A stretch of 64,000 bases of DNA from Caballeronia sp. NK8 (GCF_018408855.1 NZ_AP024325.1:744001-808000); one strand, 5' to 3'; counted from the stretch's first letter, positions 17,482-27,578 are shown. The notes: generated by a model not told the origin, from the sequence alone. Translations and numbers: made by a program.

Positions 17482-19851
17482 TCAAGACTTTGCAGATGTC
17501 ACGACGCGGCGCAGCGCGTGTCGTCGACTCGCCAGCCGATTCAGGACATATCGCAGCAGCGCGGTGAAAAAGGTCCGGTAGTGCGCGAGCGCGTGCACGG
17601 TGCCGAGCCGCACGACGAGGCCTAATCCGCGCCGGATACCGATGCGCTTGTTGCGCTGATCGCGGAAGCTGCGCCAACGGCCGCTGTCGCCATAGACGAG
17701 CGACACGCGATCGCTCAGTCCCTCGACACTGCGATCGGAGAATTCGACGCCGACCGCGCACGTGCCGTCGCCGGGTTCGAACACCCCGCGCACGACCACC
17801 GGCAATTGGCAGTGGCAGCCACGCGCCGCGTTGTACGCATCGAGCGTGGCGGTCCAGCCACGAGGAATCGACGACTGCGCACCGAGCGGCACGATCAGCT
17901 TCGCGCCGCCCGCCGACAGATCGACGATACGGCAGTCGAACGCAGGCGAAAATGCGCGGGCCGGCGTATCCGCTTCCGCATCAGCGACGTTCGATAGCAG
18001 CAGCGTGCCGGCAATGTCCGCAGGCACGCGCGGCGCGACGCGGCGCTGCCGGCGTTCGTACAGCACACCGATGCACGCATTGAGAAGCACCAGGTTCAGC
18101 ACGCTCCACGCCACCGACGACGCGATCACGCCGCGCTGCATGTCGCCATCGATCAAGCGCCACACGCCGACGATCGCCGAGATCAGCACGCCGAGATACA
18201 CCGCGTAGAACGGCCCGGCGAGCTCCGAAATCTGGTCCGCGTCGCTTTGCTCGCCTTTGGGCGTCACATTGAATGTCGGCGCGCGCGGATTGAGCAGCAC
18301 CGCGACGACGCCTCGCAACGAGAACATCGAGAGCAGCATTTCGTAGACTTCTGAAATTAGCGTCCAGCGGTACTTGCCGAACAGGTAATCCGTCGTGAGG
18401 ATCACGCCAACCATTTGCGGCAGGCCATACGCGAAGAACTCTGGCAAGGTCGCGTTATAGAACTGCAGACCGAACAGCAGATACAGTGCGGGCGCGAGCA
18501 GGAACACGACGCGCGCGTAGCAGAAGAACCAGAAGAACGCGTTCGAGAAATAGCAGAGGCGCTGCGCGAGTTTCAGCCCCTTCATACGCAGCGGATTGCG
18601 GAACATCAGAAGCTGGATCATCCCCTGCGCCCAGCGCACGCGCTGCACGACGAAACTCGCGAACGTCTCGGGTTGCAAACCGGCGATCAATGGCTCGTTC
18701 AGATAAGCGCTGCGATAGCCTCGTGCGTGAAGCATCAGCGCGGTTTCGGCGTCTTCGGTGATCGATGTGCCGGTAATACCGCCGATTTCCATCAGACACT
18801 TGCGGCGCAGCACCGCCGCCGAGCCACAGAAGAACGACGCGTTCCAGAAATCGAGGCCGCGCTGGATCACCGAATAGAACATCTCGTTCTCGGGCGGCAT
18901 CTTGCCGAACATGCCGAGGTTCTTTTCGAGCGGGTCCGGATTGCTGAAGAAGTGCGGCGTCTGCAACAGGAATAGCTCGCTGTCGCGTTGAAAATAACCG
19001 ATCGTCTTTTCGAGGAAGTCAGCCGTCGGCACGTGATCCGCGTCGAAGATCACGATCAGCTCGCCACTGGTTTTCTCGAGCGCCGCGTTGATGTTGCCTG
19101 CTTTAGCGTGCTCGTTGCGCTCTCGGCTCAGATAGTGTGCACCGTGCCGCGCGGCCAGCAGCGACAGTGTCAGTGCGCGTTCCTGCGCGGCGGCGGCTTT
19201 CACGGGATCGGCCTGCGTGCGCTTCTGTTCGGTACCGCCGTCGTCGAGCAGATAGACATTCACGCGATCGCGGTCGTAGCGCATGTCAAGCGCGGCGCGC
19301 AGCGTGATTTCCAGCATCTCCGCCGGCTCGTTGTACGACGGAACGTAGACATCGACGGTCGGCAGCGGGCCGGCCGTGCGGATCAAGGGCACGCCCTCGC
19401 GCTTGAGCGGCCGGCTGTTGACGAACAGGCCACCGAGCGTCAGCACGATGCCGTACAACTCGGCGCCGTACATCATCATCATCAGGATGAAGTCGGCAAA
19501 ACCGTTGTAGCCGAGCGTCGAAGTGGTGCGCCAGCAAACGTATCGGATCGACAGGAATGCCGAGCATAGGAGGAAGAACAGTCGCGTGCGCTCGATCAGA
19601 CCGGAACGGCGTAACACGATCATCACGGCGAGCGTCATGAACGCGAGGCAAAACTGCGCCTGAAGATCGATGCGCACCATTGCCAGAACGGCGACGACCG
19701 CGAACGCCATGCACCAGGCGCAGCCTGCCGCCCACGTTCGCCAGTCTGTGGGCTGGCGTGGCGGCTCGTGTTCGACGCCGACGCCGGGCGGCTCCTGAGC
19801 CGGCGACCGCAGCAAGCGCGGCGCAAAAGCCAACCTGTTTGTCACGCTCAT
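17482..19851 (-). CDS. bcsA: Cellulose synthase catalytic subunit BcsA with PilZ domain
   Basis: About 789 residues. Several membrane helices flank a family-2 glycosyltransferase domain with DDGG (203-206), DADH (270-273), TED (365-367) and QRVRW (403-407), which together bind UDP-glucose and the acceptor. Near the C-terminus is a PilZ domain with RxxxR (RVAPR, 604-608) and DLSAGG (644-649), the complete c-di-GMP binding signature. Synthesis should therefore be switched on by c-di-GMP. I start at ATG 19851 (MSVTNRL); the open frame upstream lacks a better site. It is first gene of the bcsA-bcsB-bcsC-like set. No bcsQ, bcsE, bcsZ or bcsD is adjacent. Confidence 0.95.
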   Translation of the reverse strand: MSVTNRLAFAPRLLRSPAQEPPGVGVEHEPPRQPTDWRTWAAGCAWCMAFAVVAVLAMVRIDLQAQFCLAFMTLAVMIVLRRSGLIERTRLFFLLCSAFLSIRYVCWRTTSTLGYNGFADFILMMMMYGAELYGIVLTLGGLFVNSRPLKREGVPLIRTAGPLPTVDVYVPSYNEPAEMLEITLRAALDMRYDRDRVNVYLLDDGGTEQKRTQADPVKAAAAQERALTLSLLAARHGAHYLSRERNEHAKAGNINAALEKTSGELIVIFDADHVPTADFLEKTIGYFQRDSELFLLQTPHFFSNPDPLEKNLGMFGKMPPENEMFYSVIQRGLDFWNASFFCGSAAVLRRKCLMEIGGITGTSITEDAETALMLHARGYRSAYLNEPLIAGLQPETFASFVVQRVRWAQGMIQLLMFRNPLRMKGLKLAQRLCYFSNAFFWFFCYARVVFLLAPALYLLFGLQFYNATLPEFFAYGLPQMVGVILTTDYLFGKYRWTLISEVYEMLLSMFSLRGVVAVLLNPRAPTFNVTPKGEQSDADQISELAGPFYAVYLGVLISAIVGVWRLIDGDMQRGVIASSVAWSVLNLVLLNACIGVLYERRQRRVAPRVPADIAGTLLLSNVADAEADTPARAFSPAFDCRIVDLSAGGAKLIVPLGAQSSIPRGWTATLDAYNAARGCHCQLPVVVRGVFEPGDGTCAVGVEFSDRSVEGLSDRVSLVYGDSGRWRSFRDQRNKRIGIRRGLGLVVRLGTVHALAHYRTFFTALLRYVLNRLASRRHALRRVVTSAKS

Positions 19852-20089
19852 CGTTCTCGCCCGCGTCGTTGGATTCAGATCGCGAGACCATGAGACCCGC
19901 GTTACCCGGTCGGCATCAGCATGTTCCAAATGCCTCGCGATTGGGTTTGCGGGGAACAGAGCGCCTGCTATTCATAACGGCAGTCCACGACAAATCCTGA
20001 GAGGGATGCACTTGTTGTCCATCAGACTTACGTTCCGATGACAGGAATGCGGACAAGACGAACGGTCGTTTCGTCTGGCTAAGCATTCG

Positions 20090-20584
20090 ATGCGCTTGTC
20101 TCTCAGCCAAAGCGATATGTTCTTTGACGAGTGCTTGCCACCGGGGCGCCGCATTGAAGCGCTGTGGCGAACTCAGGAACTACTGAATATCATCGAGCGC
20201 CCATTGACTCGACGTCCGTCGAGGACACTGGCATCCCGGCGAAGGCTCACCCTGATTGAACAAGTGGGTACTTTTGGCGTGCTTTCAGAAAAAACGATAG
20301 TTCTCGATTTCTTCACTTCAGCAACCCAAAAGTGTTGCCGATATCCACTAATGGACACTTGCTACAACGCTGTTGGCGCGTTCGAGCTTCGTATGATCGA
20401 CGCTGACATTGCCCACATCAGACTCGCGATTGCTACGGTCTCTCACGAGCCGAACTCCATTTTTCCTCCCGCTTACTGGCGTCATCGGCTGGAGAATATG
20501 CTGCGAGATCGCCATCTTCTTCACCATCAGTTCTCAGCCGTAACTGATATGCTGGCGAGGCTTGAAAACAACGGCAACAATTGA
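20090..20584 (+). CDS. Hypothetical protein, small soluble
   Basis: 164 residues; family not recognised. The middle and end look like a real helical protein (TLASRRRLTLIEQVGTFGVL, DADIAHIRLAIATVSHEPN, HHQFSAVTDMLARLENN), with no signal or membrane segment. Base composition is less GC-rich than neighbours, which could mean transfer. There is no convincing ribosome-binding site before 20090, and the true start may be an internal codon, because the first 35 residues look less protein-like. It is divergent from bcsA across about 240 bases. Confidence 0.5.
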   Translation: MRLSLSQSDMFFDECLPPGRRIEALWRTQELLNIIERPLTRRPSRTLASRRRLTLIEQVGTFGVLSEKTIVLDFFTSATQKCCRYPLMDTCYNAVGAFELRMIDADIAHIRLAIATVSHEPNSIFPPAYWRHRLENMLRDRHLLHHQFSAVTDMLARLENNGNN

Positions 20585-20764
20585 CATTACCTCGGGCACG
20601 CCGCATCCCACATTTTTTCGACTTTGTCGAGAAGTCTGTTCCCGCTTTAAATTTCTATGGCTTGAGCGTGCAAGCGAAGCGGCCAAAGTGCGAGACCTAG
20701 ATGCTCGCAGCCTCGGCTTTGGGACGCACCGAGCGTTCAGGATACGTCTCGATGCGTCACTCTC

Positions 20765-22051
20765 TCACTCGCCCCGATTCGCCAGCGCAACCTCCTCGGT
20801 CACTGCAAGGAATCTCGCCACGTCGCTCGGTGCGTGACAATGCAATGGAGAGATGCGCACGGCACCATCGAGATTGAACGATTTCAGCATGCGGCCAGAG
20901 TAGAGGCTCGTGGCGACGCGCTCATACACGATCACCCCACGCTCTTCGTAGGCACGTACTGCGGCCGTCGGGTCCAAATCGTCGAACCCTATACCCGCGA
21001 TCAGGTCGCGGCGCGTCAGTTCTTCGTGATCCCAGAACACGCGCACGCCCTCGATGGCTCGCAGGCCGCGCTGCCCCTCGACGCCATCGAGCATCAGTGA
21101 GAGCAGCGCGCGCTCGTGCTCCTCGATACGCTGCATGCCCTGCACGAACAGTTCGCGCCGGTCTTCTGCGTCGCTGAATTGTGCGCCGATCCACGCGACG
21201 TAATCCACTATCGCGCTCACTACGGCGAACTGCGCGGGCGCGGGACTGCCCAGTTCCCAGACGCCCTTCTCCTTCGCATCGAGCCGATGATGCGGCAACT
21301 CCGCAAGTCTTTCCGAAAGCCACGCGACGCCCGCTCCTCTGCAACCAAAAAACTTGTAAGGCGCGAAGTTGATGCCGTCGACAGGCGTCTTCTGCAAGTC
21401 AATGACCGCGTGCGGCGCGTGCTGGACCGCATCGATGATGATGAAGAGATCGGGCTTGCGCGCACGTGCTCGCTCGACAATGGTTGCAATATCGAGCTTC
21501 GCGCCCGAAATATTCGAGGCATACATCACGCTCAGCAGCGCCGTGTCATCGTCGATCAGCGAGACGATCGCGTCGATATCGACGCCGCCCGTTTCTGCGT
21601 TGCTCGGCGCAACGCGCAACACCTTGCCAGTGCGTTCGCAGTACAGCTTCATTGCATCGAAGGACGACGGATGTTCGAGAATCGTCGTCACGGCGTTCGT
21701 GCCCGGCACGTTTTCCATCACCGCGCGCACCATCTCGAACATCGCCGCCGATGCCGTCAGCGAGAGATACACACTGCCATCCCGTGCATTGAGGATGCGG
21801 CGAATATCTTCCTCGCCGCGCGTCTGAATGTCCTGCAAATAAAGCGCGCGTTCGTGGATGCGCTCGGGACAATCGGGCAACGCATCGATGCGGGCGAAGG
21901 CTTCCAATGCAGTCTTCAGCCTGAACGATCCCCCCGCGTTGTCGAAGAAGAGGCGCGCACGCCCGTCGACATCGTGATCGACGTAATGAAAACGGCTCTT
22001 GATCTGCTCCATGAGCGACGGCGAAAACAACTGTCCCTGGCTACTGCTCAT
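20765..22051 (-). CDS. Class V aminotransferase-fold PLP enzyme
   Basis: About 428 residues. It is a cysteine-desulfurase/kynureninase-like fold: Schiff-base Lys in INFAPYKFFGCRG (Lys233), PLP-ring Asp in FIIIDAVQHAPH (Asp207) and a stacking His in LEHPSS (His127). The N-terminus FFDNAGGS matches members that act on amino-acid side chains or alpha-amino groups. Several in-frame ATGs exist; I choose 22051 (MSSSQG) because GAGGAG precedes it, about 10 bases upstream. It is transcribed 48 bases behind the symporter gene, so it probably metabolises the imported amino acid or dicarboxylate. The reaction (lyase, transaminase or epimerase) is not determined. Confidence 0.84.
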   Translation of the reverse strand: MSSSQGQLFSPSLMEQIKSRFHYVDHDVDGRARLFFDNAGGSFRLKTALEAFARIDALPDCPERIHERALYLQDIQTRGEEDIRRILNARDGSVYLSLTASAAMFEMVRAVMENVPGTNAVTTILEHPSSFDAMKLYCERTGKVLRVAPSNAETGGVDIDAIVSLIDDDTALLSVMYASNISGAKLDIATIVERARARKPDLFIIIDAVQHAPHAVIDLQKTPVDGINFAPYKFFGCRGAGVAWLSERLAELPHHRLDAKEKGVWELGSPAPAQFAVVSAIVDYVAWIGAQFSDAEDRRELFVQGMQRIEEHERALLSLMLDGVEGQRGLRAIEGVRVFWDHEELTRRDLIAGIGFDDLDPTAAVRAYEERGVIVYERVATSLYSGRMLKSFNLDGAVRISPLHCHAPSDVARFLAVTEEVALANRGE

Positions 22052-22099
22052 CTCACTTGCTCCTCGTTCCATGATTTTCATATCCGCGTTCACCGATGC

Positions 22100-23425
22100 T
22101 CACGCGTCCAGCGATGCGACATAAGCCTTGCCCTTCTCCGCGTCGTACTGGCCTTCCCATTTGGCGATGACGAGCGGTGCAAGCGCATTGCCGACCACGT
22201 TCAGCGCAGTGCGTCCCATGTCCATGATGCGATCGACGCCCGCGATGAACGCAAGCCCTTCGAGCGGCAGACCCGCGCTCGCGAGCGTCGTCAGCAGGAT
22301 GACGAACATGAAGCCGGGCACGCCCGCCGCACCCTTCGACGTGACGACCATCGTCAGTACGAGCACGATCTGCTCTTGCAAGCCGAGATGCACGCCATAG
22401 AGTTGCGCGACGAACAGCGTGCCGATGCCGAGGTAGATCGAAGCACCGTCGAGATTGAACGTGTAGCCGGTTGGCACCACGAAGGTCGTGATGCTCTTCG
22501 GCACGCCGAAGTCCTCCATCTTCTTCATCAGTTGCGGCAGCACCGTGGCCGAACTGCAAGTCGAGAACGCGATGATGAGCTCATCCTTGATGACCCGGAA
22601 CAGCGTGAAGATGTTGAAACCGAAGAGCCGCGCCGTCACGCCGAGCACGAACACCGCAAACAGGATGATCGCGAGATACGTTACCGCGACGAGCTTGATT
22701 AGCGGAAGCAGCGAACCGAAACCGAAGCTCGCGACGGTCACGGCGATCAATGCACACACGCCGAAGGGTGCATAGCGCATGACCATGCCGGTAACCTTGA
22801 ACATCGCGTCGCTGATGCCCTTGAATGTCGCGAGCACGGGCTTTCGATATTCAGCGGGAACGGACTGCAGACCGAGTCCGAAGAGCACGGAGAAGAAGAT
22901 CACCGGCAACAGGTCGCCACGTCCCATCGCCATGATGACGTTGTCCGGAATGATGCCGAGCAACAGCGCCATGAAGCCATGATGTCCCTGCGTCTGCTGC
23001 GAGGTTTGCTGATAGCGCGAAATATCCGTGTGACCGAGTTGCGACAGATCAGTGCCGAGCCCCGGATGCAGGACGTTGCCGAGCACGAGGCCCAGCACGA
23101 TGGCGATCGTTGTGACCACTTCGAAGTAGATCAGTGTCTTCAGGCCGATGCGCCCGAGCGAACGACCGTCGCCCACGCCCGCGATGCCCATGACCATGCT
23201 GGTGAAGACGATCGGCACCACGACCATTTTGATCAGGCGGATGAAGATGTCGCCTGCAGGCTGAAGAAATGAGTTGATTGCGGTTTCGCGAAACTCCGGA
23301 AAACGGTTGAGCACCAGGCCCACGGCAATACCGACGACGAGGCCGATCAGGATTTGCCAGGCGAGCCCGACCCGCGGCTTGCGGTCCGCGCGTTCGGCTT
23401 GAGGTGTTTCCAAAACGGATTCCAT
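22100..23425 (-). CDS. Dicarboxylate/amino acid:cation symporter (DAACS, GltP/DctA-like)
   Basis: About 441 residues with eight to ten membrane segments and re-entrant loops. The family signature is present: SSATVLPQLMKKM (serine-rich hairpin), then VPTGYTFNLDGASIYLG. Members import glutamate, aspartate or C4-dicarboxylates with protons or sodium. The start at 23425 is set by GGAGG upstream. It is first gene of a two-gene operon with the PLP enzyme and divergent from a LysR gene. The choice between acidic amino acid and dicarboxylate is open; the PLP partner favours an amino acid. Confidence 0.9.
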   Translation of the reverse strand: MESVLETPQAERADRKPRVGLAWQILIGLVVGIAVGLVLNRFPEFRETAINSFLQPAGDIFIRLIKMVVVPIVFTSMVMGIAGVGDGRSLGRIGLKTLIYFEVVTTIAIVLGLVLGNVLHPGLGTDLSQLGHTDISRYQQTSQQTQGHHGFMALLLGIIPDNVIMAMGRGDLLPVIFFSVLFGLGLQSVPAEYRKPVLATFKGISDAMFKVTGMVMRYAPFGVCALIAVTVASFGFGSLLPLIKLVAVTYLAIILFAVFVLGVTARLFGFNIFTLFRVIKDELIIAFSTCSSATVLPQLMKKMEDFGVPKSITTFVVPTGYTFNLDGASIYLGIGTLFVAQLYGVHLGLQEQIVLVLTMVVTSKGAAGVPGFMFVILLTTLASAGLPLEGLAFIAGVDRIMDMGRTALNVVGNALAPLVIAKWEGQYDAEKGKAYVASLDA

Positions 23426-23540
23426 GCGTCCTCCGGACACTTACCAGTTGATATGAATGAGCCCTTCCTTGCGAGCGAGCCCTGTCGAGCCTCGGCGCGG
23501 ACTCGTTAGAGGAAAAAGTAACCAGTCAAAAAGAACTAAA

Positions 23541-23574
23541 AAAGCGATTTTTTTCTATGAGAAACTATCGCTTT
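23541..23574. promoter_or_regulatory. Inverted repeat, candidate LysR operator
   Basis: A perfect 8-base inverted repeat (AAAGCGAT at 23541-23548, ATCGCTTT at 23567-23574) with an 18-base AT-rich centre lies between the divergent symporter and LysR genes, 19 bases before the LysR start. It lacks a T-run expected of a terminator. Position and symmetry suggest a regulator site for autoregulation and control of the symporter operon. Confidence 0.5.
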
Positions 23575-23593
23575 AGGTGATTAATTTACGTTC

Positions 23594-24502
23594 ATGCTGA
23601 CCTTTAAGCAGATGGAAGCGTTGTACTGGATCGTCCAGCTTGGTTCCTTCGAGGCTGCCGCGACACGCTTGAATACGACCCAGTCGGCGGTATCCAAACG
23701 CGTGCAGGAACTGGAGCGTGCGTTCGACGTCGCCGTGTTCGACCGCGCGAATCGCAGTGCGCGTCTCACGGAGAAAGGCGCGGAGTTTTTCGAGCACGCG
23801 AAAGAATTGCTCGAGCGACGCGATCAGATCGTCGAGCGAATGAGTTCAAAGGAATCGCTGGTGCGGCAGATTCGCATCGGCGTTACCGAACTTACGGCGC
23901 TGACGTGGCTGCCGCGTCTCATCGCGGCGATTCAGTCCGAGTATCCGAAGGTCAAGGTCGAAGCAGAAGTCGATCTCTACGCGACTCTGCGAGAACGGCT
24001 GGCGGCGGCGACGGTGGACGTCATCATCGTGCCGCAGACGCACGAGGTCGAAGCATTCACGACAACGATCGTCGGCCAGGTCGAGAATGCATGGATGTGC
24101 GCGGCGAGCCTCGCGCCGGGCAAGCGCGCCATTCCGCTGGCGGAGATCGCAAAGTTTCCGCTCATTTTGCAGGGCGGGCTGTCGGGAACAGGTTACGTGT
24201 ACAGCCGGTTTCTGCAGGAACAGGGCGTCGCATTGCAGAAAGTGCTGGCGAGCAACAGCCTGATCGCGCAGGTGGGGCTGGCGCTTTCAGGGCTAGGCGT
24301 CAGTTATTTGCCCAAGGCGTGCCTCGCACGCATGGTCGAGCGGCGCGCGCTCGTCGTGGTACCGACGCGGCCCGCGCTGCCGCTGATCAGGTATGTCGCA
24401 ATGCATCGGGCAGAACGATCGCATTCATTGAGTGCTGCGGTGGCAAGGCTGGCTGCGCAATCGTGCGACTTCTCGTCTAACCTGCTCGACGCGGGCCAGT
24501 GA
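23594..24502 (+). CDS. LysR family transcriptional regulator
   Basis: 302 residues. The winged helix-turn-helix is GSFEAAATRLNTTQSAVSKR (17-36), and the effector domain starts near IRIGVTELTALTWLPRLI. It is divergent from the symporter/PLP operon, which it probably regulates; the ligand may be the imported amino acid. The start at 23594 fits the conserved N-terminus MLTFKQMEALYWIV. Confidence 0.9.
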   Translation: MLTFKQMEALYWIVQLGSFEAAATRLNTTQSAVSKRVQELERAFDVAVFDRANRSARLTEKGAEFFEHAKELLERRDQIVERMSSKESLVRQIRIGVTELTALTWLPRLIAAIQSEYPKVKVEAEVDLYATLRERLAAATVDVIIVPQTHEVEAFTTTIVGQVENAWMCAASLAPGKRAIPLAEIAKFPLILQGGLSGTGYVYSRFLQEQGVALQKVLASNSLIAQVGLALSGLGVSYLPKACLARMVERRALVVVPTRPALPLIRYVAMHRAERSHSLSAAVARLAAQSCDFSSNLLDAGQ

Positions 24503-24808
24503 TCGTTGCGCTCCGCAGTTTGCCCTACGCCTGCAATCAATAGGCCTCATGTGAGCGCTGTGTGGCGCACACTTAAATCGCATGAAGGACGCTTTGGCCG
24601 AAACGAACGCGTCGCACTCGGGACAAAGAGGGTTGTTACAAAATTAGAATCTCAACAAACGTTTGCCGACTCGCGTCCACCTTCCGTTCATCTACAGCCC
24701 CTCCTGCAGGCTGCCGTAAGAGAGGCAGCACAGTTTCCGAGCGACCTATGCGTCGCACTATAACGCTGTGCGATCGACTGCAATCCTCGAGACAAGGACG
24801 AGAGTGAG
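24503..24808. other. Non-coding stretch upstream of the chemoreceptor
   Basis: About 306 bases without a supportable gene. It should contain the chemoreceptor promoter. I see no flagellar sigma-28 site with correct spacing, no repeat and no terminator. Confidence 0.4.
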
Positions 24809-26383
24809 ATGAACTTCCAGGGAATGCGAGTAAAAACCAGACTCGCGATCGGCTTCGGCGTACTCACGGGCGCATTGCTGGTTGTCGCGGCGCTCTCAAT
24901 CGAGGCGCTCCACGAATCGAATCAGCGCTTCACGTCGTTTGTCGAAGGCATCAACGCGCGGGCGGAACTCGCCGCGAGCGTGCGCACAGCAGTGGATCGT
25001 CGCGCCATTGCTGCACGCAACCTCGTGCTAGTCACGAAGCCGGCTGACCTCGAGATAGAAAAAGCTGCCGTCGTACAGGCGCACGAGGACGTGCAGCGCG
25101 ATCTGCGCAAGTTCAACGAACTGGTTTCGAGCGCGACGGATGTGCCTCCGGAAGTGCGCGCGCGCGTCGCCGAAATCAATCGCGTCGAGTCGCAATATGG
25201 ACCCGTCGCGCTCGACATTGTCGATCTCGCACTCAAGGGCAAGCACGCCGAGGCGATCGCACACATGAACGACGAATGCCGGCCTTTGCTCGCCGCGCTC
25301 GTCAAGGCAACGCAGGACTACTCTGATATGACGCACGCGCGCGAAGCACAGCTCGTCGCGGAATCGGCGGCACATTACGCGTTCTCGCGCATGCTGCTGC
25401 TCGGCGTGTGTGCGTTCGCCGTGTTCGCGGCGATGTTCGCCGGAATTGCCATCACGCGAAGCATTCTGCGCGCGCTCGGCGCGGAGCCCGACACGCTGAG
25501 CGAGGTCGCGAAGCGCGTTGCGGAAGGTGACCTCAGACCCGTCGCGGACGCGGGCAATGCGCCCGCCAATAGTGTGCTCGCCTCGATGAGCACCATGCAG
25601 AAGAACCTCGTGGAGCTTATCGGCAACGTACGTGCTTCGGCCGACAGCATTGCGACCGGCTCGAGCCAGATCGCGACGGGCAACGTCGACCTGTCGACTC
25701 GCACCGAGGAGCAGGCCGCGTCGCTCGAAGAAACTGCGTCGAGCGTGGAGCAACTCACGTCTACGGTGCGGCAGAACGCCGAGCACGCGCAGCATGCCAA
25801 CACGTTGTCCGCCGACGCGTCGGCGATCGCCCAACAAGGCAACGCCGCGGTGAGCCGCATGATCGAGACGATGTCCGACATCAGCGCGCGCTCCGGGCAG
25901 ATCGCGGAGATCACCGGCATGATCGAAGGCATCGCGTTCCAGACCAACATTCTCGCATTGAACGCGGCCGTGGAAGCCGCACGCGCAGGCGAGGAAGGAC
26001 GCGGCTTCGCGGTGGTCGCAGCGGAAGTGCGCAGCCTCGCGCAACGCTCGTCAAGCGCTGCAAAGGAGATCAAAGAGCTGATCAACGCTTCGGTGGGCCG
26101 CATCACCGAAGGTTCCAAATTCGCCGGCGACGCCGGAGCGACCATGACTGACGTGCTGCACGCTGTATCGAAGGTGCGCGACATCATGAACGAGATCGCG
26201 GCGGCGTCGAACGAGCAGAGTCGCGGCATCGAGCAACTGAGCCAGGCGATCGCGCAGATGGATCAAGTCACGCAGCAAAATGCGGCGCTCGTCGAGGAAG
26301 CGGCGGCGGCATCACAATCGCTCGACGATCAGGGGCGCCGCTTGACCGACGCCGTGTCGTTTTTCCGTCTCACGACACACTGA
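24809..26383 (+). CDS. Methyl-accepting chemotaxis protein
   Basis: 524 residues. Membrane segment 1 (about 12-31), a periplasmic four-helix-bundle sensor (about 35-190), membrane segment 2 (about 192-215), HAMP, then the cytoplasmic signalling rod. The hairpin tip is recognisable: [20 protein letters not shown], then [20 protein letters not shown]. Methylation-region glutamates are seen in [17 protein letters not shown]. The C-terminus ([10 protein letters not shown]) has no NWETF-type CheR/CheB tether. AAGGACGAG precedes the ATG. No che genes are adjacent. The ligand is unknown. Confidence 0.94.
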   Translation: MNFQGMRVKTRLAIGFGVLTGALLVVAALSIEALHESNQRFTSFVEGINARAELAASVRTAVDRRAIAARNLVLVTKPADLEIEKAAVVQAHEDVQRDLRKFNELVSSATDVPPEVRARVAEINRVESQYGPVALDIVDLALKGKHAEAIAHMNDECRPLLAALVKATQDYSDMTHAREAQLVAESAAHYAFSRMLLLGVCAFAVFAAMFAGIAITRSILRALGAEPDTLSEVAKRVAEGDLRPVADAGNAPANSVLASMSTMQKNLVELIGNVRASADSIATGSSQIATGNVDLSTRTEEQAASLEETASSVEQLTSTVRQNAEHAQHANTLSADASAIAQQGNAAVSRMIETMSDISARSGQIAEITGMIEGIAFQTNILALNAAVEAARAGEEGRGFAVVAAEVRSLAQRSSSAAKEIKELINASVGRITEGSKFAGDAGATMTDVLHAVSKVRDIMNEIAAASNEQSRGIEQLSQAIAQMDQVTQQNAALVEEAAAASQSLDDQGRRLTDAVSFFRLTTH

Positions 26384-26444
26384 TTCACCGAAGAGCCGCG
26401 AGAACGGCGCCCGCTGGATATCAAAGCTCTGCGGTGGAAATTGG

Positions 26445-26528
26445 ATGAAATCGTACGGGATCGTGAGTCTCATCCGGTCGGCGCAACTGAACGGGTACGA
26501 GCCCTGCGCATGTCCACAGGGCAAGTGA
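26445..26528 (+). pseudogene. IS66-type transposase C-terminal remnant (tentative)
   Basis: A short open stretch reads MKSYGIVSLIRSAQLNGYEP and then a stop. The SLIxSAxLNGxxP core resembles the C-terminal part of IS66 TnpC transposases. Nothing else of the element, no terminal repeats and no TnpA/TnpB genes are seen. The rest of 26384-26679 holds no gene. Confidence 0.42.
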
Positions 26529-26679
26529 CATCGGCGGCCTTTTTGGCTCACAACTGGGTTGGAAGTGTCCATCCAATAGCAGCAAAGCACACATTATTCC
26601 GATAGGCATCGGTTGCGGAATCCCCTAGCGGCGCTCCCATACACGCGACGTGGACGAACTTACGAACGTGTAGGAACGC

Positions 26680-27516
26680 TTAGGGAAAGCACATGTTGAA
26701 GTGCGCAGGCCCGCCGTTCAGCACTAGGGCGCCAATTTCGTACGAGCCGGTCGTTGCGCCTTCGTAGAGCATCGTTCCGTTGGCTCCGGTGGCGATAGCG
26801 CTATTGCAGTTCTGGAAGAAGGAGGCTTGGCACGGGTAGGGACCAAAGATCTGGTGGCCCACCTTGGCGGCGGTTCCTGAAGTTCCGCTCACGATCGGGC
26901 AGGAGCACACGATCTGGTCTTGTCCGAGTCGGCCGAGGCCTGGAAACGATTGACCTCGTGTGCTCGAGAAGCAGACGCCGCCGTCGCACGAGGCAAAGGC
27001 GCCGGAGTTTGACGTTGGGGGGCAGAAGTAGAGCGCTTGGTCTCCAGATTGCCCGACGCTCGAGGGGGGCACGCTGAAGGTACTCACCACATAACCGTTG
27101 CTGGAGCCCTTACCATTGAAGGTGCAAACGTCCCCGCCGGGGTATGACAATTTGCGGCTGATGCTATTGCCAAACAGCAAATTGCATCGGCAATAGGCGA
27201 CGTTGTTGTAGACGAAGCACTGGACACCGGTGCATAGCGCGTACTCCTGGTTGCGGCAGATCGAAAGTCCCGTCTGCGCCGAGGCGGCGGCGATTTCGGC
27301 ATCGGCCCCGCCAGGGGGCGAGGCGGTGGGCGCAGTGGAAGTGGTGCTGCTCGCGGCCCAACTTTTTTTCCACCCGATCGAGGTCAGGAGCGCCCCCAAT
27401 AGGCCACCGCTTACCAGTTGCAGAGTTTTGCGCCGGCTCGGTCTGCGCGCGACGGCTTTGGTCCATTCATCGAATTGATTTTCCACTGCGTGTGGGTCGG
27501 CCGGGCGGGTTTTCAT
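26680..27516 (-). CDS. Cysteine-rich exported protein with Tat-like leader
   Basis: 278 residues; family not recognised. The N-terminus is long and basic with RRPSRRKTLQLVSGGLLG followed by a hydrophobic stretch, which looks like a twin-arginine-type leader (about 24-55). The mature part has about 14 Cys, Gly/Ser/Asn-rich segments and few charges, suggesting a disulfide-bonded extracytoplasmic protein (for example ALCTGVQCFV, YCRCNLL, CSCPIVSG). AGGAAG precedes the ATG. It is 62 bases downstream of a membrane protein with two thioredoxin-like domains, a likely dedicated oxidant, reductant or maturation factor. The pairing recalls MauD with the Cys-rich methylamine dehydrogenase light chain, but I see no sequence proof of that. 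Confidence 0.72.
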   Translation of the reverse strand: MKTRPADPHAVENQFDEWTKAVARRPSRRKTLQLVSGGLLGALLTSIGWKKSWAASSTTSTAPTASPPGGADAEIAAASAQTGLSICRNQEYALCTGVQCFVYNNVAYCRCNLLFGNSISRKLSYPGGDVCTFNGKGSSNGYVVSTFSVPPSSVGQSGDQALYFCPPTSNSGAFASCDGGVCFSSTRGQSFPGLGRLGQDQIVCSCPIVSGTSGTAAKVGHQIFGPYPCQASFFQNCNSAIATGANGTMLYEGATTGSYEIGALVLNGGPAHFNMCFP

Positions 27517-27578
27517 GGCGGCTTCCTGAAATCTGTGGGCATGGAGTTCGGGGTTACTCGCGTAATGACAAAGGACCT

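Noticed and set aside
24575..24608. Possible flagellar sigma-28 promoter before the chemoreceptor (TAAA ... GCCGAAA)
   Set aside because: Spacing is about four bases too long and the -10 match is incomplete.
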